Of a DNA stretch of 64,000 bases, positions 35,468 to 48,536 are shown in pieces. The notes below the pieces were generated by a model. That model did not search any database and was not told the DNA's origin. It was given only the letters and a program-made list of their open reading frames with translations. The position numbers and the translations under genes are program-made. Origin of the DNA: Symsagittifera roscoffensis (Eukaryota; Xenacoelomorpha; Acoela; Convolutidae); NCBI RefSeq assembly GCF_963678635.1, contig NC_087062.1, positions 94,711,845 through 94,775,844 of the forward strand, given 5' to 3'. Numbering within the stretch: position 1 is the first letter of the stretch; every line of letters begins with the position of its first letter.

Positions 35468-38400
35468 TTAACTAGAGGCGGAAAAAGAAGCTGTTGTTTC
35501 CGTGTCTTCAGTCGTTCGTGGCGTTGTCACAGTTCCTGAACCGGTTTGACCTTCAGAAGTCAAATCGTTCGAAGTGGATAAGGTCACGGTTTCAGGTTTT
35601 TTGGTCTGGTCATTGCTGACCGGGTTCATTTGCACATCGTTGACGCCGAACCCTTGATTCACATGATTGGAAGTTGCGCTTGCACCTACAGGTTGCTGAA
35701 GTTCCTCGTTGGATGCGAATTTGGGATTTCGAATTCCTAGAAGCCCCAAGTAGTAGTTGGGAAACAAATCATACACTTTATCTCCAAGAGCTTTAAATGA
35801 TATCGTCGGCGTTAAACCTCGAATGGCGTTGATGAAGCTCTGGATGGACCTTGCCGCAAAATCTCTCGTTGCACGCTCAAGTCCAATCGAAGATCCCCAA
35901 ATTATCATATCCTGGCATGCCTTTTCGAGGTATCTTCCGTCTTGGGCCTGCTGTTGAACCTGCAATGAGTGATGTTGCTGGCGAGCATATTGCTGCTGCA
36001 GGGCCTGCATGTTGGCGGTCATCATTTGTTCACGCATTTGTTGCTGCCTTACTTGAGCTGGATTGGGTCCGCCAGCCCTTTCCTTTTCATACTCTTCCCA
36101 GGCCGCTTTTTTGTCCTCCTCGCTCAGGTTCTGGTCGGCTTGATGCTCCAGTAAAGAATCATGTATGTGGTATTTATAAAGAAGATCTTTTCGCTTCAGT
36201 AGTAAATCGGCTAAGAGGTCATCTTTCGGCACAGCACAAGACGGCACGGATGTGTCGCTTTCTTTGTACAAATTAGGTTCAAATTGGTACAGATCTTCCA
36301 ATTCATCCTTGCTGAAATGTCTGTCAATTTGGCTCTCATCCACAACCCTCATACTTAGAGACTCTTTTGTCACCTGTCTATTATAGATCTTCTCCTCCAT
36401 GGTTCCTTGGGCTATGAACCTGTACACGTAGACAGGTTTCAGTTGTCCAAATCTGTAGCACCTGAACATTGACTGGATATCGTGGCTGGGGTTCCAGGAA
36501 GCGTCGAAAATGATGCAGCGGTTAGCTGAAAATAGATTAATTCCCAAGGAGCCTGCCTTGGTTGAAATGAGAAAAAGTCTACAACGCTTGTTGCTTTTGG
36601 CATTGAACTGGTCACACATTTTCTTGCGCAAAGGTACTGATGATCCACCGTCCAATCTAAACAACAGCATAACTGTAGCTGAAGCTATGTTCAACATTGT
36701 ATGTTACTAGTTATTTTTCTGTAGTTTCATCTGTTTTTTAGTAAGTTGCTGCTTGCTGCCATGGTAAAAATCACAGTTAGCTTCTGAAACCAGAGCGAAA
36801 TAGACGTTCGCTTGCCACTACTGGTGTTTAACCAAAATAAAAATCAATAACGTTTCGCATCCGCTTATTTGTTTTTAAGGCTTGGAAACATTTGTTAATA
36901 GCAAGCAGAAAAATTTTTAAACGGTTGAATAGCAACATCAAGGACCATTAACAACATATTCCGCAATTCACATATTTTCTATCTGGTTGACGCTTTTGTT
37001 TAACATTATGCTCAATACTTTTAGGTTCCTTTAAATGATAGCATAGCGAAGCTCCTGAAAAACTCTAATCCGTACCGGAGAAACATAGCCAACAGACAGT
37101 TTGAAAAGAGTCAATGAACGCAAACAGGAAAAAAATAATTTCGAATTTCTTCCGAGTTTTGACAAAAAATAGATGGCATTAAAACTATGAATTTTTAGAA
37201 GAATTTATGATTAAAATTTGTTTTGATAAAATAAGGATTTTTAGAACAATTTATGATTAAAATGTGTTGATAAAATTGACCCAACTTGAGAAAACTGGAT
37301 CGATAGGTAAAATTTTCATTTGGCTGAGAAATATAATTAAAATCCATTATCGAAACTAGAAGTCGATCACGTTTTTAGTGACTTTTACACTTTTGCTGTT
37401 CGATAGTGGAGTTTGCCCTCCTTATAGCAAAGGAATATGAACTGGACTTGGAAACCATAGCCAACTGACAGTTGGAAAATATTAACGAACGCAAGAAAAC
37501 AGAATAAAAAAACAGTTGTTTTTTCAGAAACCTTCAACTTTTAAATTTCGAAGAAAAAAATAGATAACCTTAAAGCTCTTTGAATTTGTAGAACAATTTA
37601 TAAGAAACAAGTTTTTGTTAAAATTAAATTTGAGAAAACTTGATCAAAAGGGAAAAATTTTATTTCGTTGGGAAATCTTATAATCAATTTCTATTTTCGA
37701 AATAAGAAGTCTGTCACATTTTTCGTGACCTTTACAATGTTGTCGTTCGAAAGTGGAGCTTCCCTTCCTATTAACAATGGAAATGCACTGAACTTGAAAA
37801 AAAATCACACGTCAAACCGCGAAAAACCAAAATTGAGCGTGAACAAATTAAAAGACTTTTTCCCGAAAAAATCAAAAAAAAAATCAGCAAGAGCTATATA
37901 AGAGTACTAACTACGTTCATTATTATTAAAAATCAAAAGTAAAACCGTGAAAAAGTAAATTTTAGCTTGAGCAAATTTTAGGACTTTCGCCGAAAAAAAA
38001 TTAAAAAATCATCCCGACCGAAGTTTATCGACTCTTAAAACGACTCTCAAAAGAGTAATGAACGCAAGTAAGCAGAAAAAAAACACCGATTTTGTTGAAA
38101 AATCTCAGCTTTCGAAATTCAAAGAAAAAAATAGATGCCCTTTAAGCTCTTAGAATTTTTAGAACACTTTATGATTGGCGCTTTTTGATGACACAACCCC
38201 AATTTGAGAAAACTGGATCGATAGGCAAAATTTAAAATTCAATTGAAATATAAAAATTAAATTCCATTAAAAATTTAATTCCGTTTTTTCGCGCTATTAC
38301 CACATTCGTATTTGGAGAGTGCTATTGACGTCACTTTCAGCAGATGAATTTCAATTAAACTCAACAAATGCATATATACCTAAGTGCATTCATAAAAGCA

Positions 38401-41400
38401 TTAATATGTGAATGCACATCTGTAGTTATTAGAGCATTTAATACTTTTTCCTGAAAAAACAAAACAAAAAAATCAAGTTTCTATATGTAAGTATACAAGT
38501 CAGCTGACCTGAGGTAGTCTTTGTTGGGAACCCAAACCCCCTCGCCCGCCTCAGTGCCATCCACCGTTCGCATGAAACCCTCCGAGTCAGTCTCTCCGAT
38601 CTAAAATTATACAATCCACGCTTCACATAAGCCGCCATGAGAAAAATAAATGAGTTATAATGATATTTAAATAGTCTTAAGCGACAGAAAATGTTCATGT
38701 TACATCGGGAGATTCCCTCATTGGAAAAAGGCTGAGAGAGAACCAACAAGTGTGTCAGCGTTTTCGATGAATGTGAGAATTTTGATTGGTTGCTAATTTT
38801 CTGCCATTCTGAACTTCTGCCAATAATGATAGCCAAATTATAACGTTTTTCATCTCCCGAAATTCAGGAAACTGGGAAAAAATTCTTGGTGTCGGGACAA
38901 AGATGCTATTCTTCTGATTATTCTTGAACTGATCTGTTAAGAGAGATCTCTCTTCCTACGTACACCTCAACACTTCCTACATACCTGCCAGTTGTTCTTT
39001 TTGGCCTCCGTGATCATAGCCAAAGTGTCTTCAATCAATGTGAGAGACATCAGAGACTGGCTGAACAGCAGCACTTTATCGCTGACCTCGCTCGCTCTTT
39101 TAAGGATCTCACAGAGCAGCACCAGTTTACCACTGAGAGCAACGTTGAATTGGTCCTCCTCCTTTAGGATATCCGAGAACCAGAAGTTATCTTCCGGAGG
39201 TGGGGACAGTTCACGCACTCGTTTGCCAGACCCACGTCCAGTTTGCGTCTTGTACTTTTTGATCACCTCTTCTACAAAAAAAAATTCTAAATTAAAAAAA
39301 TTAATTCTAGCAAAAGCAAGAGCATTTGGTTTCTGCGCAAGCGACAAAAAAAGCAAAACAAACTTATGAAAAACGTGCGACTTACAATGAAAACAAGTGG
39401 ACTGACCGCTTGACAGTACTCGTGCAACATCTTTCGCAGTACACTACGTACTCCAAAAAGGAACAAAAATCATCAAATTTTAGTGAAGCGATCGAAGTGA
39501 AGTTTTAAAAAATTCTTAAAACATATTGCCCACTTTAAAATTTTTTTTAACCGACATCATATTTGTTAATGACAGGGGAAATGCAGCTTCCCATTACTTG
39601 CTAGATGAAAAGAAATGCCAAAGTTAACAATCTAACATCATAAAAAACTGCTAAAACATGCAAAAATAATTCTATTTCCAGAAAATACAGAGACCTTTCT
39701 AAATTTCTTTGAATTCTTTTTCTGGTTTAATTATACTATAAGTTTCCATTCATTACTTCCTTATACGAGGAACACGAAATGAAGAAATATATATGAAATA
39801 AGGTTAAAAAATAGTTGACTCAAAAAATTCACAACCATGGGACAAGTGGGTTATCATAAAGCTCCACTAAACAAGTTTTCATGACTTTCAGGTAAATTAA
39901 AAGACAACAAATTGGAAAAAAAACTTTTATTGCAAAAATTATGACTAAAAAATCCAGCGTTGATAAAGTTGAATATTTTCTCAGAAACAAATCCTCCAAA
40001 ATTATTTAGCTGTATTACCCTCAATACACACTAACACTCAAAAAACTTTATTGGCTCGTCAAATAAAACAAAATGAGGCCACCAAGCCAATATAAACACA
40101 GAGGCAAAGTTGCATACACAATCAAAAATTTGGCCGATACACTACTCGGAAAAATTGAATGAGTAAAACTTCGAGTCTACAAAATTTCTTAAGTGACGCA
40201 CGCCAATTATGACGCATTAGCAGTACCAGTCAATTTGAAGAAAAAAAAACAATTTACCAACTAGGGTAAAATGCATCAATTTATAGAGAAGTCTATGAAG
40301 AAGTAATAGCTTGAAAAAATTAAATGTAATAAAAATAAAATGAATTTTTTTTATTTGAGATTTTTGTGGAAATCATCCCCCCACACGCCATATTAAATTC
40401 AGAGTGATAAATTCGCTCCTAGTAACAAATTAATTATGGCAAATAAGCTTCCTTCAACCAATTTGGAACGATTTCTAATACGGATTTAATCTCCGCTTAC
40501 GCGTTAAAAACGCGAAAAAAAATTTTCAACTCCCATAACTTGACGAAAAATAATCACAGGTGAAGTGAAACATCTTTCCAAATTTAAGCTCGGGACAGCA
40601 ATGCTTTTTGAGTAATATGAAAAAAAAAAATCCGTCGAAAATGGCTAGTTAAAAAGTCGAAATTTGTCTGAAGAAAAAAAAACCCACCCGAGCACAAATA
40701 TTCCGTTACTTTCACTGCGAAAGTCAGAACAAAACCCTGAATATTCCGACTGCTTTTAAGGTTTATGGAGCAGTAACAACACAAAAAATTCAAATGTATT
40801 AAAATAAAATGAAATGTTTTTTTTTAGAAAATTTGAAACTTTTTTTATGAAAGCATCCCCCACTCGCCATATGAAGTACAAAAGGATAAATTTTGCTTCT
40901 TGTAACAAATCAATTATGGCAAATAAGCTTCTTTCAACCAATGTGGAACGATTTCTAAGACGGATTAAATATCCGCATACACGTTAATAGCGCGCAATAT
41001 ATCGCGCGTTAATTGTCCCAAATTGGCCAAAATGGCAATCTTTAAACCTTCATAACTTTACGAAAAATGATGACAGGTGAAATAACTTTCCAAATTCAAG
41101 CTCAGGACAACAATAATTTTTGAGTGATATAAAAAAAATCCCGTCAAAAATGGCTAGTTAAAAACACAAAATTTGTCTGAAAAAAAAACCATCCAGAGCA
41201 CAAATATTCTGGTACTTTCGTTACGAAGGTCGGAACAATAAAATCTGTGTTAAAATCCTTAGCATTGGCTGTACTTAATACCTGGTTATTGATCAAAATG
41301 AACACTTTCAAAATGAACACAATTTATCGCAACAATATTTGCGTCGCAACAATATTTGCGACTTAGGTTGGAAAAAAAAGATAGTTCATACTATAACACA

Positions 41401-44400
41401 AGCAATGCTTGGGTAAATGGGTCGAAATCTTTCAAGCCCGAAAAAAGGAAAAAAAAGCTATCAAGTCCCCCTCAATATCAATACACAGACAAAACTTTTT
41501 TCGCTCGTCGAAAGACACAATATGAGACCAATAAGCCAATATAACATAAGCCGAAACTTATCAAGCCGAAAAAAAAAGAAAAAGCGCAAAAAATGTTGTC
41601 ATAAAAAACTTGAACAATAATTCTATTAGGATTTTTAGCATTTTGTGCGATACAGAAGCGAGCATAAAAAATAAAATAAATAAAATAACGCTGAAACAAT
41701 TCGAAATTAGGTCACTTAGCCAATAAAAAATAGGTCGAAATCATTTGGGCAGAATAAACGAAAGAAAAAGGAAATAAATAAAGAAAACAAATAGCAGAGC
41801 TAAATCAGAACACTAAAAGCAACTATAATATAAGCAAAACTAAACAAAAACAATTCTACTATATGACAACTAAACCGACAAAACATAAGCAGACAATATT
41901 AAGCCGACAATTTTTTTTGAAACGGACTATTTCCCGTTTGAAAAAAAAAAAACAGGTACTTTCAGATTCAAACCCAAGACCTTTGGCGTTCCAGGCGTAT
42001 TCGTTACCTCCAGACTAAGTGTGGCGGATAGGCTTAGAAAATTCAATTCATTGTGAACCAAGATACCAACTGACTCAAGTGCTTCTGTTAAACAAGTTGT
42101 TAACCCGAAAAAAAAATCTACATTCCGATTTGATAACGCTTGCTAATCGCAAGCGTAAAGACTATGTCGGAACATTCAGTGCTACTTGCACCGTAACCAG
42201 CTACCTTTGTTTTTATTGAATTTCCTTTCTATTGGGTTGCTATTTTCCAAGTTACTAAAAACGGTTTCAATACCGTGACAGTTTTGGAAAGCCAAGTTTT
42301 TCTGAACTGTTGAAACGATGTTACAGAAATAATTTAGCATTTGCTTGAGATTAACAACCTTAGCACGTGCAGTAGGGTCAGCAACAGAGCTTTCAAGCCG
42401 AAAAACATTCACTTAGCAAGAATTGTTGCGCAACTGTTTTCGACGCGAGATTGTTCAAATTAAAAACAATGTTCGCTCCATATAGAAAAAAAATTTCAAG
42501 CTCAAAAATTTCGATATAAATTTCATGCTCAAAAAAATTTTATATAAATTTCAAGTTAAAAAGTTCAATATTCATTTCAAGCTGAAAAAGTCAACTAAAA
42601 CCAACTCACTTGACTCTTTGTCATTTTCGTCTTCGTCGTCGTCGTCTTCATCGTCATTGTCGCCTTTCTCTGAACATTCTTCTTCGCTGTCACTCCTTTT
42701 CCCTCTCGTCTTTCCACGACTCGTGCTCGGCTTCATTTCATCAGCTGTACTTTTATCTCCCTTCCTCGATGGCTTTTTATCGTCCTCTTCGCTGTCTTCG
42801 CAAACGAAGTCTTCTTCTTCCTCTGAGTTATCCGGAGTGTCCTTTGGTGGAACCAGTTTCAAGCAGTACGGATGCGTCCAGATTCTGGCCAGGTTTTGGA
42901 AATCTTTGAACAGACTGCGACTTCCATCGCGTCTCACAACTTGATGCTCTGTCGGAATGACGAGTGAGTCAACAGTGCTGCTTCCGTCTTCCGAGCTATC
43001 GAAATGCTCAAAACAAAACAACTTCAAATATTTGTTGTACAATCTAATTTGACGCTCTGACAATCTCACAGACAAAACATACTCGTATTTGGGAGGAAGA
43101 TACTTTGTTATATAGCAGTAATCTCTCCTTTGTACAGCACCTGCTAGCAATTCGTGCAGAACGTGTGATCGCCTCTTCATAACTTTCACATCTAAATTAC
43201 TAGCGTCTTTTTGTTGTCCATTACTGATGGGGTTTATGAACCTATTTCTGAATTCATTTTTGGTACCTAGTAAATTCTCCTTGACAAAGTTTACCATGCA
43301 ATGGTATTCAACTAGGTTATTTTGCAAGGGTGTTCCTGTTAGAACTATTCGTCTGCGAGTTGATATTTGAGACACTGCTTTTGATAGAGCCGTCTGGTCG
43401 TTTTTCAGCAAATGACCCTCGTCGCAAACTACAAAATCAGGTCCCGGGTCTAGCAAAGCTTCTTTTACTTTTGGCAAAAAGCGTTTCGCTTTCTTTCGAG
43501 TGGGGTTAACAAAAATTCTGAACATGTTGTAACCTATTATCATAATTCCGCCTTTGTCGTGCCAGTTCTTCAGCACACTGGCACGTGTTTTGTCGTCTTT
43601 GTGCTGACTGATTTCATAAACGTCCAACTCTTCCTCGTCAGGCGTCCAAATTTCAAACTCGTTGACCCAATTTAGGATTGTATTCGCCGGAACAATTATC
43701 AGAGCAGTTGTGAATGGCAAAACCTCATTGGTGAGCATAGTATGTATGAATGAAATCACTTGGAGTGTTTTACCCAAACCCATGCAATGCGCTAGAATAG
43801 CTCCACTTCCTTTAGTTTCTTTCGCTCTACTCGATGATTCGACAGTACAGTCCCATAGAAACTGAACACCTTCAACTTGATGGGGTTTCAAATTATTGGC
43901 CAAGTCCTCGTGCATACACACTAGATCATCTTCGCCTTTCTTTTCAAAACAGATTCGCGTATACACAACTCGGCCGTCCTTTTCTCGTGTGTAGAAATCC
44001 GTCATTCCGTCCTTAGATTTCTCGCCTATTCTCTTTCTCCGCTCTCGTTCCTCAAGATTCGCTTTTCTCGTATCCTTTTCCAAGTCTTTCGTGGAAAGAA
44101 TCTGTCTAATATTTTTGCGCTTCGACTTTCCGGGACTTCCGTCTTCGTCGTCTTCGTCATCTTCACCTTTTTTCTTATTTTTCTCCACCTGTTTGCTATC
44201 TTTTACATCTTCTTTGGCAGTTTCGGTGTTTGTTGTTGATGATAATTCCACTGTTGTTTCTTCTGTATTTGATTCGTCGTCATCAAAAACCACTCTTCTT
44301 TTTTTCTTTTTACTCGCCTTCTGTTTTGCTGGATTAACACTATCGTCATCATTATTGTCGTCTTCGTCTGAAATCTCATCGGATACGTTTAAATTATCGA

Positions 44401-45352
44401 CAACTCGTTTTCTCTTAGATTTTCTCTCTTTGCTCTTACTTCCTTTTTTGTTTTTCTTGTTTTTCTTCTTTTCCTTCGCCTTTTTGTCCTCTTTGATGCG
44501 TCTAGATCTTCGTACATTCGGTTCGGATTTCAAATCGAAGTCTGAATCCGAATCACTTTCGGGTGACATTATTTCCTCCACTTCCTCGTCTGTCGATTCA
44601 GAAGAGTTGTCTTCACTTTCACCCTCGTTTTCCTCTTCACTCTGATCTTTGCTCTCAGGCTTTGAGTTGGTATCTTCTTGCATTGACTCATCCGAATCCA
44701 AACTCACTGTTTTTACTAACTTTGAGTCTTTCGACTCCCCTTTCTGGTGCTTTTTCTTCACCTGCAATAAGTTCATGTGCACTTCATCGTCGCTTGTAGT
44801 GCCGACTAAACTGTCATTTAGCGACACAGTATTCTTAGATACTTCGGATGTCGTGTTTTCTGTGTCTGGCTCTGATTTACTTGTTTTTCGCAATGTTTCT
44901 TTTTTAGGTTCAACTGTTTGGAACTTCTCGAGAACTTCGCTGTCAAGACGCTTTAACCTCGGCCTCATCGATTTAATTCCTTTGGCTGTTTTCGAGCTAT
45001 TTGTTTTAGACGATATGCAAACGACGTCGCTACTTTCCAATACTGTGAGGGGTTCGTGAGTTTCAACTATTTCGTCTTTATCTGTGTCAGTGTGGATTAC
45101 TTTTATCGTATTGCTCTCACTTGACGTGGTGGAAATAGCTTTTAACCTAGTTGTTCTAGACGTATTACCATTGCTCTTTTTTCTCACTTCATTAACACTT
45201 GGAATTGATTCATTTACAACTGATGATAGATTATCAAGAGGAGAGTTTCCGTTACAGTTTTGTTTCAAAGTATCTCGGTCTGTTTCAATTTCAGAGCCCA
45301 ATTCAGTTTCCTTATCATCTGCATGAGCTTGACTGCCATTCGTTTTTGAATG
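35468..45352 (-). CDS. ATRX: ATRX/XNP-type SNF2 chromatin remodeller (first coding exon not seen)
   Basis: Minus-strand exons: 45352-42610, 39271-38985, 38600-38509, 36656-35468, all with GT-AG introns and matching phases, giving 1436 residues plus stop. The N-terminal third is disordered and rich in Ser, Glu, Asp and Lys. The SNF2 ATPase follows: GLGKT near residue 522 and the box DEGH near 642. DEGH rather than DEAH, with VVCDEGHLLKN and LTGTPLQNNLVEYHCMVNF, marks ATRX. The second RecA lobe spans exons 2-4 (SDKVLLFSQSL; STKAGSLGINLF; FDASWNP; YRFGQLKPVYVYRF). The C-terminus is Gln-rich. No ADD domain is visible; insect XNP also lacks one. Exon 1 as seen begins right after a TTTGTTTTAG acceptor with no early in-frame ATG, so an upstream start exon exists. 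ATRX remodels heterochromatin and telomeric chromatin in the nucleus. Introns are 3338, 384 and 1852 bp and repeat-filled. Confidence 0.93.
37075..38260 (+). repeat. Family A units in tandem within an ATRX intron
   Basis: The phrase CATAGCCAAC.GACAGTT followed by AACGAACGCAAG appears at about 37085, 37455 and (partly) 38045. Each is followed by AACTGGATCGATAGG-like and TTCGATAGTGGAGTTTGCC-like blocks and, in the later units, GAGCGTGAACAAAT. Spacing is about 370 and 580 bp. The repeat is antisense to ATRX. Confidence 0.6.
39980..41620 (+). repeat. Family B units and a duplicated block within an ATRX intron
   Basis: Family B marks lie near 40050 (TGAGGCCACCAAGCCAATATA) and 41520 (TGAGACCAATAAGCCAATATA, then AGCCGAAACTTATCAAGCCG). 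Between them, 40390-40740 and 40860-41230 are two copies of one block (GGCAAATAAGCTTC, AACGATTTCTAA, CAAATATTC). It is inside the 3.3-kb first visible intron of ATRX and antisense to it. Confidence 0.55.
41960..42170 (-). mobile_element. Composite SINE-like repeat: tRNA-like part plus hairpin
   Basis: On the minus strand, 42025-41966 has a box A-like TAGTCTGGAGG and box B-like GGGTTTGAATCTG. About 130 bp away is the hairpin ACGCTTGC-GATTA-GCAAGCGT near 42150. The arrangement matches 29.85-30.06 kb. It lies in the first visible intron of ATRX, on the same strand as the gene. Confidence 0.6.
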
Positions 45353-46715
45353 CTAAAACAAAACAAAATCAAAAACAAATCAAGGAGAGTTTTTCTTTTA
45401 ACGTCAATTATACTTTCAACTTAATCATAATCACAACTTTAACTACAACTGGCTATTTTTGTCGATTTGTGGATCCATTTAATTGACCTGGAGACGACCA
45501 TTCGGAAACCCCTTAAGAGTAAACTATACGCGGACGACTTCCACGAACCAATCAAAGAATATGATAGTGCTACTTGAACACGTCAACTATGAGAACTCAA
45601 TTATTCAGCCCGAGTAAATAATGAACGCATTCTCAGCTGCATCGAAGACATGTTGTGCTTTAGGGGTTAATGTAGGAAAACCTTATAGTGTGACTTTGTA
45701 TCGAATTGCAGCAACTTTCTTTAAGATTTCAAAAATTGATCAACCGAAATTTCATATCTTTATCTTGATTTTGTCAAACTTTCTGAGGAAAAAAACTGAA
45801 TGCCGATTGAGCATCGAAATAAAACTTACAAAGCGTCACCAAAGTCGACAATATCTGAGCAGACACGCGTTGAGCCAAAAAATTGTTTTCATAAAACAGC
45901 ATAACACAGAGGCGAGGCGCAGCTTCGCATCACTTGCGATATCCCACAAACATAGCATTGCAAGCTAGCAGAGAATAAAATCAAAGAAAAGCAACTAAGT
46001 CGAGAACACAATAGAAAAAATTCGAAGGTACATTTTGTCTGCAATGATATTTAATGAAAAAAACACGTCCAGAAACCCAGTCAACTGCAATAAATTAAAA
46101 AAGCATTCAGAAACATTTATCGAGCATTAACAAGGCCGGCAATAGTTATGTATTCTCCCGTAGGATCGCAAACAAAATTGTCATAAAAAACTTTTTTGCT
46201 ATGTGAGCTTTTGTAATGGGACCGTGAAACATGGTATTTGTTGATGAAAAACCACAAACACAAAAGTTAAATAAGTTTGTCTCCAACGATGTTTACATAA
46301 ACGAAATCATATCACAACAAGCATTCAGAAAAAAAAACGAGCGGAAATATGTCGTCAATATTTTGATAGCCGCTAGTTGAACAAAAATGAAAATTGCTGC
46401 GATGAAAAATTTGAAACCCGACCACAAGAAACGAAAAGATAAAAATTTTATTTTCTTTTGAACAACGCAAATTTAGAAGACTAAGCCGATAAAGACAAAC
46501 TCGATATTTGAGGCCAAAAAAACAATAAAGGAAAGTACAAAAAAATCAGTAAATCAGATTTAGTATTTTTACGGCTTACAGGAAAGAATCACAGACTCTA
46601 TCAATTACAGCACAAGAAAAATCCTAGAAGTGGCAATTAGGCCGACAAAACAAATAGAACAACAATAAGCCGACTATTTTTCTTCAACAGTTTTTTTTCG
46701 TTCGCAAGAAACACA
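45353..46715. other. Gene-free region upstream of ATRX
   Basis: The missing first exon and promoter of ATRX should lie here or further upstream, but I cannot pick an ATG exon with a donor of the right phase. A family B piece is near 46450-46500. Nothing else is recognisable. Confidence 0.4.
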
Positions 46716-46716
46716 G

Positions 46717-47000
46717 GTCCTGGCCAGATTCGAACCTGGGGCGTTTTAACTGCTGTAAGGGTGGGTTAATAATTGTTTTTGAGTTTTCTACGCTTGCTAT
46801 TAGCAAACGTTATTGAATCGGAGTATAGACTTTTTCCGAACAATAACTTGTTTAACAGAATCGATCAAGCTAATTATCGAATAAACTATCAAATGACTTG
46901 ATTGATTCTGTTAAACAAGATGTTGTTCGGAAAAAGTCTATATTCCGATTCGATAACGCTTGCTAATAGCAAGCGTAGAAAACTCAAAAACAGTTATTAA
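46717..47000. repeat. Long palindrome (105-nt arms) next to a tRNA-like arm
   Basis: Arms at 46766-46870 and 46895-47000 are inverted copies, about 90% identical by eye, with a 24-nt spacer. Each arm holds the ACGCTTGCTAATAGCAAGCGT-type mini-hairpin and GACTTTTTCCGAACAA. Immediately left, at 46719-46742, is an antisense T-arm (GATTCGAACCTGG) like those of the SINE-like elements. It looks like two head-to-head copies of the hairpin end of that repeat. A family A piece starts at 47000. Confidence 0.75.
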
Positions 47001-47267
47001 GACAGTTGGAAAAAAGTAAAAGAACGCAAGAAAAAAATGATGAATTTAGGAAAATAATTTCGAAGCAAAAAATATATGGCCTTAAATGCTCTTTGAGTTT
47101 CAGGGAAAATTTATCATTGAAATTTTTTGATAAAAATTAACTCAAATTGAGACACATAGGTGAAGCTGTTCTTCGCAAACACTTGCGAGAACACGACAAA
47201 AAGCAGCTCTATTAAGTAAAACAAGAAATAGAAATAAGCCTAGAATTAGCAAAAACTCGGCTATGTG

Positions 47268-47335
47268 TCGGATTCGAATCTGTGACTTAGCAAATTTGAG
47301 TCTCACGCACTAACCACTCAGCCACGGATGCTTGA
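47268..47335 (-). mobile_element. tRNA pseudogene or SINE head
   Basis: On the minus strand it reads GTGGCTGAGTGG (box A) then, about 40 nt later, GATTCGAATCC (box B), like a serine- or leucine-type tRNA without a proper variable arm. The 5' and 3' acceptor strands do not pair, so a working tRNA gene is unlikely. Confidence 0.55.
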
Positions 47336-47372
47336 AATCCCCAAAAACTAGCTACCAATAACGCAGCTACAT

Positions 47373-47950
47373 GTGCTCATAAATTGTCAATTCGATGCAG
47401 CAAAGGTTCGACACAATTTAGCATCTTTACATTATGACGAAGTATGCAATGATGTTGAGATAGAGCCGAAACTTCAATTGTTGGAAGGCGCAAGCTTTCA
47501 CAAGAAAACAACCACTTCACTACTGAAAATGACGCTCGACTTGACATCAAGGCAAATGGACTCTGGAGAGGCCGATTCAGCTGAACCTTTTCCGATGCAA
47601 AAATTTGCAACCCCAATGCTAAATCCTGCCCTTAAACTATATCTGACGCCTACAAATATCATGAGTGTGTCAAAACATTGATATACCAACAACGATTTCT
47701 GGATGCAGAACACAGCAGCTTTGCTCCACTATTTGTTGCGTATACTGGAGGAGCAGAATCAGGCTCTACAAAAGCTGTCCAGAAACTAGCAGAGAAATTA
47801 AGCGAAAAACGGAACGAATCATACTCCGACACAATAAACTTTTTAAGAACCAAAATAAGTTTTGCACTTCTGAGGATGCAATCCTCTGCCTCAGGGGTTG
47901 CAAAAAACTTTAAAATACATGCAACAAAGACAATTGCATCAGTGCTATAA
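47373..47950 (+). pseudogene. Broken C-terminal domain of a transposon-associated protein
   Basis: Across three frames the plus strand spells out, in order, pieces of a domain I recall at the C-terminus of many reverse-transcriptase-like hypothetical proteins in marine invertebrates: ASLHYDEVCNDVEIEPKLQ (47415-47475), NDARLDIKANGLW (about 47528), then IYQQRFLDAEHSSFAPL and VAYTGGAESGSTKAVQKLA (47678-47790), DTINFLRTKISFALLR (about 47830). The RLDI..(F)D.K pattern could be a PD-(D/E)XK-type nuclease core; that is inference. A stop after GRFS, a second stop and at least one frameshift make it dead. No flanking RT is present. Confidence 0.5.
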
Positions 47951-48536
47951 TCGAGGAGGGTAGATTTTAATTGACAATTCTCTGGATGCTTTAAAATCGA
48001 CTTGATTTATTCATGAAATTTTGCCGATGTATTTATATAGCGTTGGCATGGCCCTATCTAACCTGTGCACGGACAGTCGCATGACAGAAGGGCCCATTTT
48101 AATTGAACCGTTTTTTTCCGAACTTCGTAAATGTTAAATTTGGATCAAAAGGTATAGTTTAGATTTCGCTGAGGAATCTAAAAACTAAATTCACTTTCGA
48201 AACTAGAAGTCGTTCACGCTTCGATCACAATCGCAAGGGTAAAAAGAACGGGACCTTATTTTGTCGCTTTCTTCAATTTTTGGTTATTTTTTATTCGGAA
48301 TAATTTGCGCTGCCCGTCTTAGGACTCGTCATTTAATTTAAAAAATGATATGCAGCTAAAAAAAATAAGTAGACTTGGACCATTGAATGAGTGAGCATGA
48401 AAAACTTTTGAAATGACAGAGCATCGAATATTTTGAAAATCAAGTTACCAGATGGCAATTTATATTGAGCGCAGTATCTTTATTTAGCAAACTGTAGAGT
48501 TCCACGTTGTTGCAAAATCAACAAAAAATCTACATC

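Noticed and set aside
44091-44645. 184-residue hydrophobic plus-strand frame as a membrane protein
   Set aside because: It is the reverse complement of acidic and lysine-rich ATRX codons.
42525-45486. Several Ser/Leu/Phe-rich plus-strand frames opposite the ATRX exon
   Set aside because: They are antisense shadows of the Ser/Asp/Glu/Lys-rich ATRX exon and have no homology of their own.
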